Origin: Desmodus rotundus
Lineage: Eukaryota; Chordata; Mammalia; Chiroptera; Phyllostomidae
Length of the DNA stretch: 64,000 bases
Direction of reading: 5' to 3'
Assembly (NCBI RefSeq): GCF_022682495.2
Contig: NC_071399.1
Span: 6,305,342 to 6,369,341 of the forward strand
Below the pieces are notes generated by a model, which did not search any database, was not told the DNA's origin, and saw only the letters and a list, made by a program, of their open reading frames with translations. The first letter of the stretch is position 1. Every line of letters begins with the position of its first letter. Below are positions 1 through 10,620 of this stretch, one piece after another. The position numbers and the translations under genes are program-made.

Positions 1-51
1 GGGCCAGGGTTAAGATGCAAGGTTTTAGCTTTTTTGAAAATGTTTTTCTTT

Positions 52-109
52 CTTTTTTTTTTATTGTTGTTCAAGCACAGTTGCCTGCATTCCTCCCCCA
101 CCCCAGCCT
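52..109 (-). mobile_element. L1 LINE 3' end, antisense, severely 5'-truncated
   Basis: A poly-T run followed by ATTGTTGTTCAAGCACAGTTG and a C-rich stretch is the reverse complement of the L1 3' terminus seen in sense at 7163-7245 and 29452-29676 (…CAACTGTACTTGAACAACAATAAAAA). Only the last ~60 bases of the element remain. I found no clear target-site duplication. Confidence 0.75.
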
Positions 110-1409
110 AAGTAGTTATAAAGTAAAGGTGAAATTTCATTTTCATGTACATTTAATTATTATGTTCCTTTATGTTCTAAGACCTTTAATATGTGCAATA
201 AGCCCCTCCCCTCTTATTTTTCATCTTTATCTCAGGTCTGTGGACAGAAGAGCTAAATAGAATTTTAGTACATTTTTAAAACAAACCATTATCATCTAGA
301 GCAAGATACTCCTGGGGAGTAAATTCCTGTCAATGTAGACAGTGAGGTTTGTCACTGAGAAGGTTTTAGTTCTCAGTATTATCCGTGATGTGAATTGAAT
401 TCAGAGTAGCTGAGTAGGAATGCTCCACCCCAAAGGGAGCGTTCGTCCACTTAGTAGATGTATTTTTTGTACTCAGCTCTGCAAGTACATACCTGTGAAC
501 CAGATAAAATCACCTGTGAGCTAGATAATATACCTGCCGCCTCATTTGCCTGATTCTTTGATCTACTCTCAGTACGTTGAAGCAAAGATACAGACTTCTT
601 CTACCTGCCATAGTCTACCTGTGAACACAAACATTGACTTACTTATCCTTGCTGCTTGCTAAGGCAAACATGGACGCCTCCTGCCTGTGAATAGCCAGTC
701 CCATCGCAAGACTGAACCACTGACACTCACGGTGAAGGCTTTCACTGCTCTGTGTTTTCTTTTCATTGGAATTTGGAGAAATCTAGGCCAGCAAAGGGTG
801 TAATTCCACGTTCAACAGTTGAAGAAAGCATTCACCTAGATTACACGTTAGAAACGCAAGAGACAACATCACTTATCAAATTTATTTTTACAAATTGTAT
901 CTTAAATATATATAGAAAATAATTGCGTAATCCAAGTGTGATACAGGCAAATTGCCACGTGACCACACAACAATTCTCATTTCAGCAGCTCCTGTTCTCA
1001 TTGCAACAGAGGACAAGCTCCGAAATCGGTGATTTTTGATTAAGTGATGCGCGTGGTCCTTTGCCAGGTCTGATGGATATAACGCATGACACCAATAGTT
1101 TCCCGTGTTCTCACCAGTGTAAATGAACATTTTGTTGTGGTTAAGTAGAGAAAAATCACCAGACTTTGAAAGACAAATCTATTTGGCAGGATTTTGACTA
1201 GCATATCCCTTTTCCATTGTAGAAATGACCATTATTTTATTGTAGAAATAATAATAAATGATTGTGTGCATCTCCCTGATGAGGCTATAAAGGGATACAA
1301 TTTAAGGGGTTGCTAAAGTTAACAAATGGAGGAGTGTAGGTTGTAACCCACGTCTGCTGGGCCGCTGAATCAAATTCTGGTGATTATTTCACTTTTGCTT
1401 TTGATGATG
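110..1409. other. Unique noncoding sequence, no gene seen
   Basis: AT-rich single-copy-looking DNA. The open frames here are short, lack family resemblance and are not flanked by convincing splice sites. I recognise no repeat family in this stretch. Confidence 0.5.
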
Positions 1410-1545
1410 ATAATATTAGTCATAATAAAGACAGCAAGTATAATTTGCTATTTGGTAGGAACAGTTCTAAGCATTTATATGTAAGTGAATTAAGTTATCA
1501 AAACAGCTCCATGCAGCAGATACTTTTATATTTTGGGGGGAAATT
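1410..1545 (-). mobile_element. Probable MIR SINE fragment, antisense
   Basis: The order of blocks (GGAACAGTTCTAAGCATTTA, then AAGTGAATTAAGTTATCAAAACAGC, then a short AT-rich end) follows the reverse complement of the MIR 3' half, where 'cactgttctaagcgctttacatatattaactcatttaatcctcacaacaac' is typical. It is heavily diverged, so the edges are approximate. Confidence 0.45.
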
Positions 1546-2500
1546 GTTTGGTGCACAAATTAATCAACCAACAGAATGAAGTTCTGGAGGACCAGCTCCC
1601 ACAGCCAGCTCTCATTTTGTGCTCCTCTATTTTGAAGTCAATCTACCCCTGGGCTTCATATAATAAAAAAAATCCAGCACTTATCGATGATGTCCATGGG
1701 TAGTACAAGGGAGAGTCGGAATGTTTAAATGTAAGGTTGCTGGTTGACCAATGACAGATCATTACCAACGTACCTTGAAAGTCTGTCCAATAATCTGCTT
1801 TGCTTGTGGTATAACCCCGACTCAGTACACCTTGGGTCCAAGTTTCTGAGCTCCTTCCTGGTCACACTAAGATTATCGTTCAGATAAGAATAGTCTTTTG
1901 AACCTAACTCATAGTTCAGTCTATACATCCTTCAAGCAGCTTAGTCCCAGATCTGCTCTGTTAGGTTTCCTTTCATTTCTGCAAGAAAAATGCAACTTTC
2001 AGAGATCGTCCTTCCAAAGAGCTGCTAGACAGGCAAACCAGTATATAATTATGTACTCCAATTATATAGTTTCAAAATATGACATGTTATCTAAAATTTA
2101 AATGTATTTATCTTTAAGATTTCCTTTTCTGGCTAAGATATATTAAGGTTGTGTAACAACTAGGAAATAAATGGATACATTACAGTTACATCGTATTTTT
2201 GTAAGACAATGGAAAGCTATGGAAGCAACAAGGACTTAGGGGAAATAAAATCCCGGAAGTCGAAGCCTTTATTAGGTGAGCTGAGAATTTGTAGCTGTTT
2301 TCTTTTTTCCTAAGGTTATTTGCAGGATGAGGTATGTGTCAAGGACAGGTCTTGGCCTAGGCAAACATGCTCTGCTGTGGGGAAAGACAGAACAATAGAG
2401 CAATGGCAGGGATGGGTGGGAATCTAAGGCATCTGCAAATAACACATAGTTACTGTGTTCTGGGTGTGGAGTGGGAATCTCCAGGACGTTCCTGCAGTTT
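1546..2500. other. Unique noncoding sequence, no gene seen
   Basis: Nothing recognisable: no repeat consensus, no coding frame with protein-like conservation, and no RNA gene signature. Confidence 0.45.
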
Positions 2501-2819
2501 TCCAGTGATTAGAAAATAAGATCCCAGGAAAGGTCACCAGTCACAAGGACACACCAGGCTCCCTGTCAAGATGTCCCCAAATTTGAAGCCGTGTGGAGTA
2601 AGACACTAAATCTCCTGGAGTTTTTCAGGGCCCCGTGGACAAGGATATATATGCCAGACTCTCAGTCAAAAGCCCAGGAAGCCATATCTAAGGAGTGGGA
2701 ATAAAGCAGATGTGGACTGAGTTTAGAAATCTTCAGTTCAGGCCAAGCCAGACAGTCTTTGGAACTGAAGGGCCTACGTTCTCTGTGTAACAGAGGAAAG
2801 CACGACCCCTTCTGGGATA

Positions 2820-3015
2820 AGCTGTCATCCTGTAGACCAGTAACAAGATTTAGAAACTTAAAAGCTGACCCACAGATTATGTAGATTATTGGAATTAGCT
2901 GGCAAGAATATTGAAATAGCCATTATCAATATGTTAAAATAGGACAAAAGATGGATGATGTTAAGAGTTTCCAAAAAGAATTGGAATCTGCTTCAAAATT
3001 GAATATTTGCTTGTA
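2820..3015 (+). mobile_element. Possible old L1 (ORF1-region) fragment
   Basis: A stretch reading GGAATTAGCTGGCAAGAATA, then AAATAGCCATTATCAATATG, then AAAATAGGACAAAAGATGG resembles the region of old mammalian L1M elements that encodes 'RLADKDF.AAI..ML'-type text. It has stops and no preserved frame. This is a weak resemblance by eye only. Confidence 0.25.
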
Positions 3016-3135
3016 TTGAGAAAAGTATTATTTACCACGAGATCTCTTGAAATCCTGTGAAATTTAATAATTAGTTGACAGGATATTGTACAGGTTGAGA
3101 AATACAGAGAAAGGGAATCAAAATCTATGAAACGC

Positions 3136-3260
3136 CTTGTTTGTGCTGGGTGTATGCTGAGTACAATAGATACATTATATCCCTTAATTTTCTATGAAGA
3201 AGTCATTGTTCCTGCTTCATAGATCAGAACTTCACAAAAGTGTTTAACATATCACAGGGG
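3136..3260 (-). mobile_element. Probable MIR SINE fragment, antisense
   Basis: GTGCTGGGTGTATGCTGAGT, then TACATTATATCCCTTAATTTTC, then CTTCATAGATCAGAACTTCACA follow the antisense MIR pattern (cell-size interval between the 'gccaggcactgt' and 'acagatgaggaaac' blocks). It is well diverged, as expected for an old mammalian SINE. Confidence 0.4.
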
Positions 3261-4070
3261 AGGCACATACACACTCCTGCTTGTTGATTTTCATTGTAAA
3301 CACAGTTTTCTAAACTAGGAGAGCTGTAAATGAACTCAGGGCCCCCACAGCCCCTCAGGAAGTTCTCCTGCTGTCCTAAACTTTTGCCACCATTGTCTCC
3401 AGAGCCATCGGAAAGCCCGGGGGCACAAGCTGTAAGCTAGGAGATCCCTCCTCACCCAGCGATTGCAGCCTGCTCCTTATTGGGACAAGGGTGTTAAAGG
3501 AGGAGGGGGAAACAATTGCTTTGCTTTGTGCCTTTACTTTCTCATACTTAATAAAATGAGTTAGATCAGGAAGCATAAAGTGAACCACATAACTAGAAAT
3601 ACTCAAGGAGCCGAAGACGGTAAATCTTATTTTTAAGGACTTTGTGTAGAACCGACTCTGCTATTGATGGTGGGTTTTGTATAACATGCCTGATCTTTGA
3701 ATAACTAAAAAATACCACTAGAAACTGCTTTCCCGGGAACAATGGAATCCCTTGTGAGGTGTCTCCTCCCTAAAGAATAGCAAAATGTCAAATAGACAAA
3801 AGTAGGAAAAATTATGTTTCCAAGACAGCCGCATTGCCGGTGTAACTTCAAAATGCAATGTTTTATACTATATACAGAGTCCATTCCCCACCAACTGTTC
3901 CACAAAAATACCATTTTGATAAAGGAAAATGATCTTAATTATTCCCTGATATTTCATGTCCAGAATAACTCATGACCATAACAACAGATATGCCCATTCC
4001 CAGCCCTTGTAAACCGGGCTCTTTACGTGCATATCCTCTACTGACTCCGAGTACTGTTCCCCTTTCAGAG
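3261..4070. other. Unique noncoding sequence, no gene seen
   Basis: Single-copy-looking sequence with no recognisable repeat or coding exon. Short open frames on both strands show no family resemblance. Confidence 0.45.
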
Positions 4071-4077
4071 TTGTTGT

Positions 4078-4200
4078 GTTTTTTTTTTTTTTGTTTTTTT
4101 TTTAGAAAAAAAAACATCGTTTTAAACGGAATTATTAAAAAAAAAAACCCTGGATTTAAACCCAACTTTATCCAAGGCCCAAACCCTTTGCCTTTTACCA
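4078..4200. repeat. Homopolymer-rich tract (T- and A-runs) with doubled-base text
   Basis: A T-run broken by one G (about 4080-4103) is followed by two A-runs (about 4105-4113 and 4137-4147), then by text rich in base triplets such as AAACCC and TTTAAACCC up to about 4200. It matches no repeat family I know and could be a local assembly or sequencing artefact. Confidence 0.6.
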
Positions 4201-5301
4201 GGGTAGACTGCCTGGCAATTAGACTGTGTAATTATAATGCTAATGCCCTGTTTACCTGCACCTTCTTACAAGTGCTGAAATGCTGTACAAAAGCATGTCA
4301 CTGATTTCCTCTCTATGCCCATGAGGTTAGTGCAGGTATATTATTACTCACAGGCAACCACGCATGTATCACACTGAAATTGGACCTGTATTTAAGGCAC
4401 AATGCAAAGACACTTCTTCCTCTTGAGCAGATTTCCAAAACAAATTAAATGGAAAGAACAGGAGTCCAAACACTAGATTGCTTCTAACCTTCTTTCTCAT
4501 TGGATTCTTTTGGCTTAGTGCCTAGATATATTTTTTTTCCATCTAGAAATCATTTCTCCAGGATGTCTTCTCCACAGCTGCGCTATATTCTTCCCCAGCC
4601 TCTGCTCCGATGCGTGATACCTAAGAGCCACTCACAGGATGTCTTACCTGCCTGCAGAAGACACATGTTTGTTTCATAGAAAATAAACAAAACATCAAAA
4701 AGGGAATATAAACTACCTACTTTCCTTTGATCCAAGAAAAATCAGTGTGAACAATTTTTGCATCTGTTTCATATTTATGCCTCTGCGTCTCCATCTCTAT
4801 CTCCATCTTTGTCATGTTGCTGTCTTTTGTTTCAAACATATTCAATCACTCTGTGTGTGTTGTATTGTAAGTTGCTAAACTTCATTCACCTCGAAAGGAT
4901 AAAGAAAGCTAATAAAAGTGAAGGGAAATAGTTTGCATTGAAGATAAGCCAAGAGGCAATGCTATTGTAACAGTTCTGGAAGTCAGGGTATCCGTTTGTC
5001 CGTTGTGCTGGACACAGGATGCTCCTCAAAAGACCAAGGGCTGTGAATCCTCCCCCAGGTCATACCTGTTCTCCCAAGTTTGGAGTGTAGCCTTTTCCTT
5101 AGACTAGAGAAGACCCGATAGTCTTGCAGAGGGGCTCAGTCTAGGAGAAGAATCAGGTGTGCTGTGGTTTAGGAGGAAGAGGCGTGAAATATTTGGGACA
5201 GTGTATAAAAGAGAAAAGACACTTTTAAAAATTCACTTTACATTAAATTGGGAGTATTTCTGACCTGTGAAAGCAGTTGATATTTGGTACATATGGTTAT
5301 A
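4201..5301. other. Unique noncoding sequence, no gene seen
   Basis: No recognised repeat, RNA gene or protein-like frame. The sequence directly precedes the TA target site of the mariner element at 5302. Confidence 0.45.
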
Positions 5302-5957
5302 TGAGGTCTGTCCGCAGGGTATCCAGCCATGGAATATGAAATATAAAGACATTTATGGAAGAAGATACAAGATACAAGAAAAATTGTACATAGGACAATG
5401 GCATCTCAGTCACCTTCAAATTAGGCACCTTGGGACCTCACACAGTTCTCCCAATCGCCATCAGCTGCCCTGTCATATTTTCTTGAATCTCATTGATGTT
5501 CTGAAATCTCTTCCCTTTCAAAGGTGATTTTAGTTTTGGGAAAAGCCAGAAGTTGCAGGCACCAAATCTGGGCTGTAGGGGGGCTGAGTCACCTGGGTGA
5601 TTTTCTGTTTCACCAAAAAACTCTGCATAAGATGTGATGCATGAGCAAGCACCTTGTCATGATGAAGCCGCCAATCACCAGTTGCCAATAGCTGCGGCCT
5701 TCTGAACCATCAGAATAGTTTCCGTGGAGGAACATTCAAGCTTAACGCAAAATTTGATGCACACTGATTGCTCTGCTCCCTTATTTTGAATATGATGGTC
5801 ACACAGTACACATGCTCACTCAACAGAGTCTACAGCCCCACTGACTATTGTTCACACATACACCTTCCAGTCCACTCTCCTTGGCTGCCAGGTTTCATCG
5901 ATGTCACACAAACACTTCTCATTATATTAACAATGGCTGGACTTTTTCAAGACCTCA
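5302..5957 (-). mobile_element. Internally deleted Tc1/mariner-type DNA transposon, copy 1
   Basis: The element is bounded by TA dinucleotides and by inverted ends: TGAGGTCTGTCCGCAGGGTA at the left and …CAATGGCTGGACTTTTTCAAG followed by ACCTCA at the right. On the minus strand, degraded frames read first like a mariner transposase N-terminus (EQR.CIKFCVKL.HS..T, near 5760-5700) and then jump to the C-terminal PDLAPCDFWLFPKLK-type block (decayed, near 5575-5530). The central catalytic DDE part is absent. At about 656 bp it is roughly half the usual 1.3 kb mariner length. It aligns end to end with the inverted copy at 8358-9001. It is a non-autonomous, dead copy with many stops and indels. Confidence 0.85.
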
Positions 5958-7162
5958 TATATGTTTGGTCTTGGCAAAGAGACTCTAACTGGGGTGGGAG
6001 TGGAGCTGATACAGAGGCATGACAGGGGACAATAGATGACATTTTATGGTCGAGTAGTTCCCATTTATCCTGCTTTGGTAATTTGTCTAAAATAATGCCT
6101 CCTAAACTTCCAGCCTGAACAGAACCTAGGACCAGAGGAAGAAGAGGAGGCAGTACCCACCCATCTCATCCACGTCTTTTTACCACCGTAAATGTTTGCA
6201 CATGAGGCTCAGACACACCCAACCCCTATTCCACTGTGTGTACGATTACTCCATGGCATCCAAGGCATTTCCCTCACTGTAATTCAAACTCCATCCACTG
6301 ATGAGTTTCCTTAACACATCAAAAAGCTAACACCTTCGCAAAATGAGCATTGTTATTGAAAAAGGAATTTTTATAAACTACTGTACAAAGATTCCACAGT
6401 GGAAATCTGTTATGCTTCATGGTTCCATGACAGTAGGTGGAAGTCCATAATACAGACTATTAAAGGGAAAAATGTTACCATGGCATATTAATTTAGATAT
6501 CAACTAATAATCAATAGGGTTTTCATCTAATTTTTAATTTAATATCAGTATACAGCTAATAATAGCTACTCTAAAAGTGAATATCTGGTCATTGAAGTTT
6601 CAGCATTCTTTTAGTTGTTTTAATTGTTTCTCCTTTCTCCGACTTGTAGTTTTTTTACTTAAATTTAAATTTTGTGAATCTCTTAGTCCCCACAGAATTC
6701 ATTTACTATATCTAGAGTGAAAAAAAAGCCAATTTAGCTGTAGTTGTGTTTGGTGATTCTCATTTTGAGCACAAATGTCTAATCAACACCTACAGTCTGG
6801 GTGTGCCTTAGTTAGATTACTCTGCAGGCTGCCGAGAAGGGTATCTAGCAAAGCTTCTGGTAGACTACACATTTGCAAACGTGTCCTCCAGCGCCTGAGT
6901 TATCCGTGCAGTGTAAAGCAAGCAGGGCTGCTTGGAAGTGCTTTACCTTCCTTCATTTGTCTCGACAGATAAGGTAGACTGATACCATTTCCACACACTA
7001 GCCACCCATTCTTCTGTTAGTTAAGATGGTACCAATTCATGTGATCGAGAGAAGTGGTGGCAGCATAGCAGAATTTAAATTATCTGGCATTTTCACTCTA
7101 TTTCTTATAATATTTTCCATTAATTTGAAGACAAAGTCTATAAATTGTATGCTAAGAAATAG
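5958..7162. other. Unique noncoding sequence, no gene seen
   Basis: The spacer just downstream of the first mariner copy contains short frames only. There is an AT-rich part near 6480-6680. I see no recognisable repeat family or RNA gene. Confidence 0.45.
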
Positions 7163-7245
7163 GAGGGATGGGGAGAAAAGGCATACAACTGTAATTGAAT
7201 AACAATAAAAATTAAAAATATATATTCAAAAAATAAAAATAAAAA
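7163..7245 (+). mobile_element. L1 LINE 3' end, 83-bp insertion with target-site duplication
   Basis: GAGGGATGGGGAGAAAAGGC followed by ATACAACTGTAATTGAATAACAATAAAAATT is the bat-type L1 3' terminus, ending in an A-rich tail with AAATAAAAAT units. It is flanked by direct repeats AAGAAATAG at 7154-7162 and 7246-7254, the signature of target-primed reverse transcription. Only the final ~45 bp of the element plus the tail were integrated. Confidence 0.8.
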
Positions 7246-7254
7246 AAGAAATAG

Positions 7255-8357
7255 ATTTTGTTTGAGTTGGTACTTTGAAATATTAATGTAGCAATACTTT
7301 TTTATATCATGAAACTTCATACATGCATATTCACAGCTATTAAATATAAACATATTCTACTTTAAAAAGATAAGCAATTACATATGATTTGGTCTGAAAA
7401 ACAGGCTTCAGACTATTAATATTTAATTCTGAAATTCAGTATGCACTATATAATAGCACAACTTTGTATGTATTCAGTTTCAAGTACAAAGGAAATGCCA
7501 AGTTGCTTTACCACCAAAGTAATCATCACTGTGTGTGTGTGTGTTTTTGCAAGAGTAAAGGGCAGAATTCAAAATATCACTTTCCTGGCTGTGACCAGCA
7601 TATTTATTTTTTCTGCCTAGTGGCTGGAACCTGATCTCCACGGAACAGTGAGAGTTGTGTCTTCTTTCTGAGGCCTGGGCTGGAGCACGCTCAGACCCAG
7701 TTTCCCAGAGTCCACAACAAACGAGCAAAAATAACCTGTCTCAACTTTAGTCTAAGTCCAGAATGGATAATTCACTTTTTATAGTAATTAATATAGAAGC
7801 AATATTGTTTAGTTGAAGTTAAAAAATTGTTCAGTGACCCAGAAAGTCTCTCCAGGATCTGAGATAAGTAATGATGCTTTTGCACCTGAAGGTCAAATAA
7901 GGCTGTCTTTGCTAATGAAAGAAACTCAGTAGACATCTATGATTTATTACTTCATTCTCCTTATCGGCTGTTAGTTCCTCCTGGAATCGGGACACTTTTC
8001 AAAGGTAGATTCAGAGATGCTATAACGTGCTGGTATTCGTGGAGTAACTAGCGTTTCAGCCCTCGCCTGGGGAAGGGACAGGGGATATGGAGAGCTCATG
8101 GGCTAACTCCTAATCAGGTGGGCTGGTGAAGTGCTAGATTACATCCAGGGGCAGTCTTCCAGGCCAGTGGCTCAGGAGCTTCACTGCTGCTGGCGTGTAC
8201 TTTCCGCAGCCTCCTCGACCGCCCACCAAGCTTGTGACCAGGTCTTAACTACATCTAAATCCAGACACACCGTTCAACTTGCTGGCAAACTTAGCTCACG
8301 AATATAAGGGAAAATGTTGAAAACATATAAGAAAAACCATGTGCAAAGCCATATATA
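7255..8357. other. Unique noncoding sequence with a short (TG)n at about 7529-7544
   Basis: No gene recognised. The 7529-7544 run is a simple (TG) repeat of about 8 units. The stretch at 8030-8250 is more GC-rich and looks single-copy, but has no protein-like frame. Confidence 0.45.
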
Positions 8358-9001
8358 TGAGATGTGTCTGGAAAAAGTCTGGCCATTATTAATATAACAA
8401 GAGCAGTTTGTGCAACATCAATATGGCAGCCAAGGAGAGTGGCCTGGAATGCACATGGGTGAATGATGACGACTTCACTGTACTAGTCAGTGGGGGTGGT
8501 AGGCACTGTTGAGTGAGCATGTGTGCTGTGTGGCCGTCACATTCAAAATGACTGAGCCAGCAGAGCAACAAATCTGCATCAGATTCTGGGTCAAGCTTGG
8601 ACATTCCTCCGACTAAACTATTTGGATGATTCCAAAGGTCACAGCCAAGGGCCACTGGTGATTGGCAGCTTCATCACGACAACATGTCTGCTCAGGCATC
8701 ACATTGTCTCATGACTCAGCACCTGAACAGCCCAGATTAGGTGCCCTGGGACTTCTGGCATTTCCCAAAACTAAAACCACCTTTGAAAGGGAAGAGATCT
8801 CAGACTGTCAATGAGATTCAGGTAAATATGATGGGGCAGCTGATGGCCATTGGGAGAACTGTGTGAGGTCCCAGGGTGTCTCATTTGAAGGGGACTGAGG
8901 CGTCATTGTCCTATATACCATGTTTCTTGTATCATGTATCTTCCTTCATAAATGTCTATTTTTTATATTACATGGTGCAATACTTTCTGGGCAGACCTTG
9001 G
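8358..9001 (+). mobile_element. Internally deleted Tc1/mariner-type DNA transposon, copy 2
   Basis: This is the inverted relative of the element at 5302-5957. Its ends read TGAGATGTGTCTGGAAAAAG and …TACTTTCTGGGCAGACCTTG, with TA at both junctions. On the plus strand, near 8560-8620, a transposase N-terminal block is legible (EQQICIRFWVKLGHSSDET). The text then passes, around 8650-8730, to a decayed HDN..AQ.S block and to the C-terminal P..LG/PKTKTTFERER block (8730-8800). The catalytic centre of the family is missing. The missing part is the same as in copy 1, apart from an extra ~30 bp in copy 1 near 5595-5625. Frames are broken by stops, so no transposase can be made. Confidence 0.85.
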
Positions 9002-9190
9002 TATACACACTATATGTAGTCTGTATATATATTTCCTGTATATATGATCGGTGTATATGTGTTATACATTATATGTAGTCTGTATATATATTTCCTGTAT
9101 ATATGATCGGCGTATATGTGTTACACACTATATGCAGTCTGTATATAAATCCTGGATATATAATCATTGTGTATGTGTGTGTGTGTATTC
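9002..9190. repeat. Minisatellite, about 3 units of 59 bp
   Basis: TATATGTAGTCTGTATATAT recurs at 9011, 9070 and (as TATATGCAGTCTGTATATAA) 9129, a 59-bp period. Each unit also contains TTCCTGTATATATGATCGG, which is decayed in the third. The array starts at the outer edge of the mariner element and ends in a (TG)n run at about 9174-9187. Confidence 0.85.
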
Positions 9191-9283
9191 TGTATAAATT
9201 ATCTTAGGTAATGAAAGGCAGTTTTTCCAGCATGAAAGAAATATTAGCTATGATTATAATTTAAGTACCTATATTTTTTGGTA

Positions 9284-9308
9284 CAGACACATAAGCACTA
9301 TGTGTCTG
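9284..9308. repeat. Perfect 10-bp inverted repeat with 5-nt loop
   Basis: CAGACACATA at 9284-9293 and TATGTGTCTG at 9299-9308 are exact reverse complements separated by AGCAC. No element boundary is associated with it. Confidence 0.7.
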
Positions 9309-9403
9309 CCCTATATTTTTTAGAGTATTGTTTTTAAGTGTCCTTACACTGAATATCTATTAACTTCAGAAGCTTATGATCCTTTTTAAAAAATAAAGGG
9401 GTT

Positions 9404-9617
9404 GCCCTGGTTGGTGTGGCTCAGGGGATTGAGTGCTGGCCTGGGAACCGAGAGTTCACTGGTTTGGTCCAGGGCACACGCCTGGGTTGTGGGCCAGGTC
9501 CCCATTTGGGGACGTGTGAGAGCCCACTCTCTCTCATATCCTGATGTTTCTCTCGCACATTGATGTTTCTCTCTCCCCCTTCCCCTCTCTCTGAAAATAT
9601 GTAAAATCTTTAAATAC
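9404..9617 (+). mobile_element. Ves-type tRNA-derived SINE
   Basis: The element starts with GCCCTGGTTGGTGTGGCTCA (pol III A-box region) and continues with a B-box-like CTGGTTTGGTCC. It then has the Ves core GCACACGCCTGGGTTGTGGG, CCAGGTCCCC and a pyrimidine-rich body with repeated TGATGTTTCTCTC. It ends GAAAATATGTAAAATCTTTAAA. The B box has lost its usual GGTTCGATTCC form, and the TTTCTCTC block is duplicated. It lies head to tail with the MIR that starts at about 9618. Confidence 0.88.
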
Positions 9618-9876
9618 TACAGTGGTTATAAGCTAAGAATTAGGTAACCTAATTTGAATCCTATCTGTATCACTTACTGACTCTGCGCACTTGATATATT
9701 TGCTTCCTTTACCTTTGCCTGTTATCTAAGCCACCTTACCTGAAATATGGGCATAATAATTATGTCTACTTTACAGAAATGTTTTAAAATTAAAGCACAT
9801 CCTACATATACAGACCTAGCACAGTAACTGACATGTAGTTAACGCTCAACAAGTGTCAGCTATTTCCATTATGTTA
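9618..9876 (+). mobile_element. MIR SINE, sense
   Basis: CTACAGTGGTTATAAGCTAA, then TTTGAATCCTATCTGTATCA, CTTACTGACTCTGCGCACTT, GAAATATGGGCATAATAATT and finally CTAGCACAGTAACTGACATG with CGCTCAACAAGTGTCAGC follow the MIR consensus in order, over almost its full length. Divergence is high, as expected for this old family. Confidence 0.85.
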
Positions 9877-10224
9877 AATTAATGAGAGTAAATTATATTT
9901 TAATCATAAATGAATCAACTCATATGTTTTAACCTTTAGATTTATTGATAAATTATGCTTTTCCTAAACCTTAACTGATTGATCTATAATTTTTAAAGGG
10001 ACAGTTAGAGTTTAAAGTATTTACTCTTTATAATCTAAATTACCATTCCTGAAAATCTCTATTTTCTAAACTGTAGTACAGGATACAATTGGGGATTTTG
10101 TTTCTTAGACAGGTTGTTTTTAATGATGTGCATATGTTTATCCAGGCCTCTAACCTTCCCTAAAAGAGTATAGCTTCATCCCTTGCTGAGGTCAAGGGGA
10201 GGCTGAGGGATGTGCAGCAATAGA
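9877..10224. other. AT-rich noncoding sequence, no gene seen
   Basis: Plain AT-rich DNA between a MIR and a pure A/T palindromic tract. I see no repeat or frame of note. Confidence 0.45.
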
Positions 10225-10620
10225 AACTGTGTAGTATATTATATATATAGTATATATTATATATAGCATATTTTAGTATATATAGTATATATTATATATA
10301 GTATATTTGGGATATATTATATATAATATACATTTTATATATTATTTAGTGTATATTATATATAATATATTATATACTATAATGTATATAATATGCATTA
10401 TTATTATAGTATAGTGTAGTATATATAGTGTATGATGTATAGTATATAGTATATAGTATATATAGTGTATATATATATTTTATACTATACATACTATACC
10501 ACACTATACTATATATAATATACAGTATATATATATTATATATATATTATCATATATAATACATATAATATATAGTATATATATTATATATTTTTTATAT
10601 ATATTATATATATATAAAAT
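10225..10620. repeat. AT-rich palindromic tract (TATA/TAGTATAT repeats)
   Basis: About 395 bases are almost wholly A and T, built from TATATAGTATAT-type words. It contains long-range inverted arms, for example TAGTATAGTGT near 10408 and ACACTATACTA near 10501. It can fold into an imperfect hairpin of roughly 100 bp and many smaller ones. It is not coding. Confidence 0.85.
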
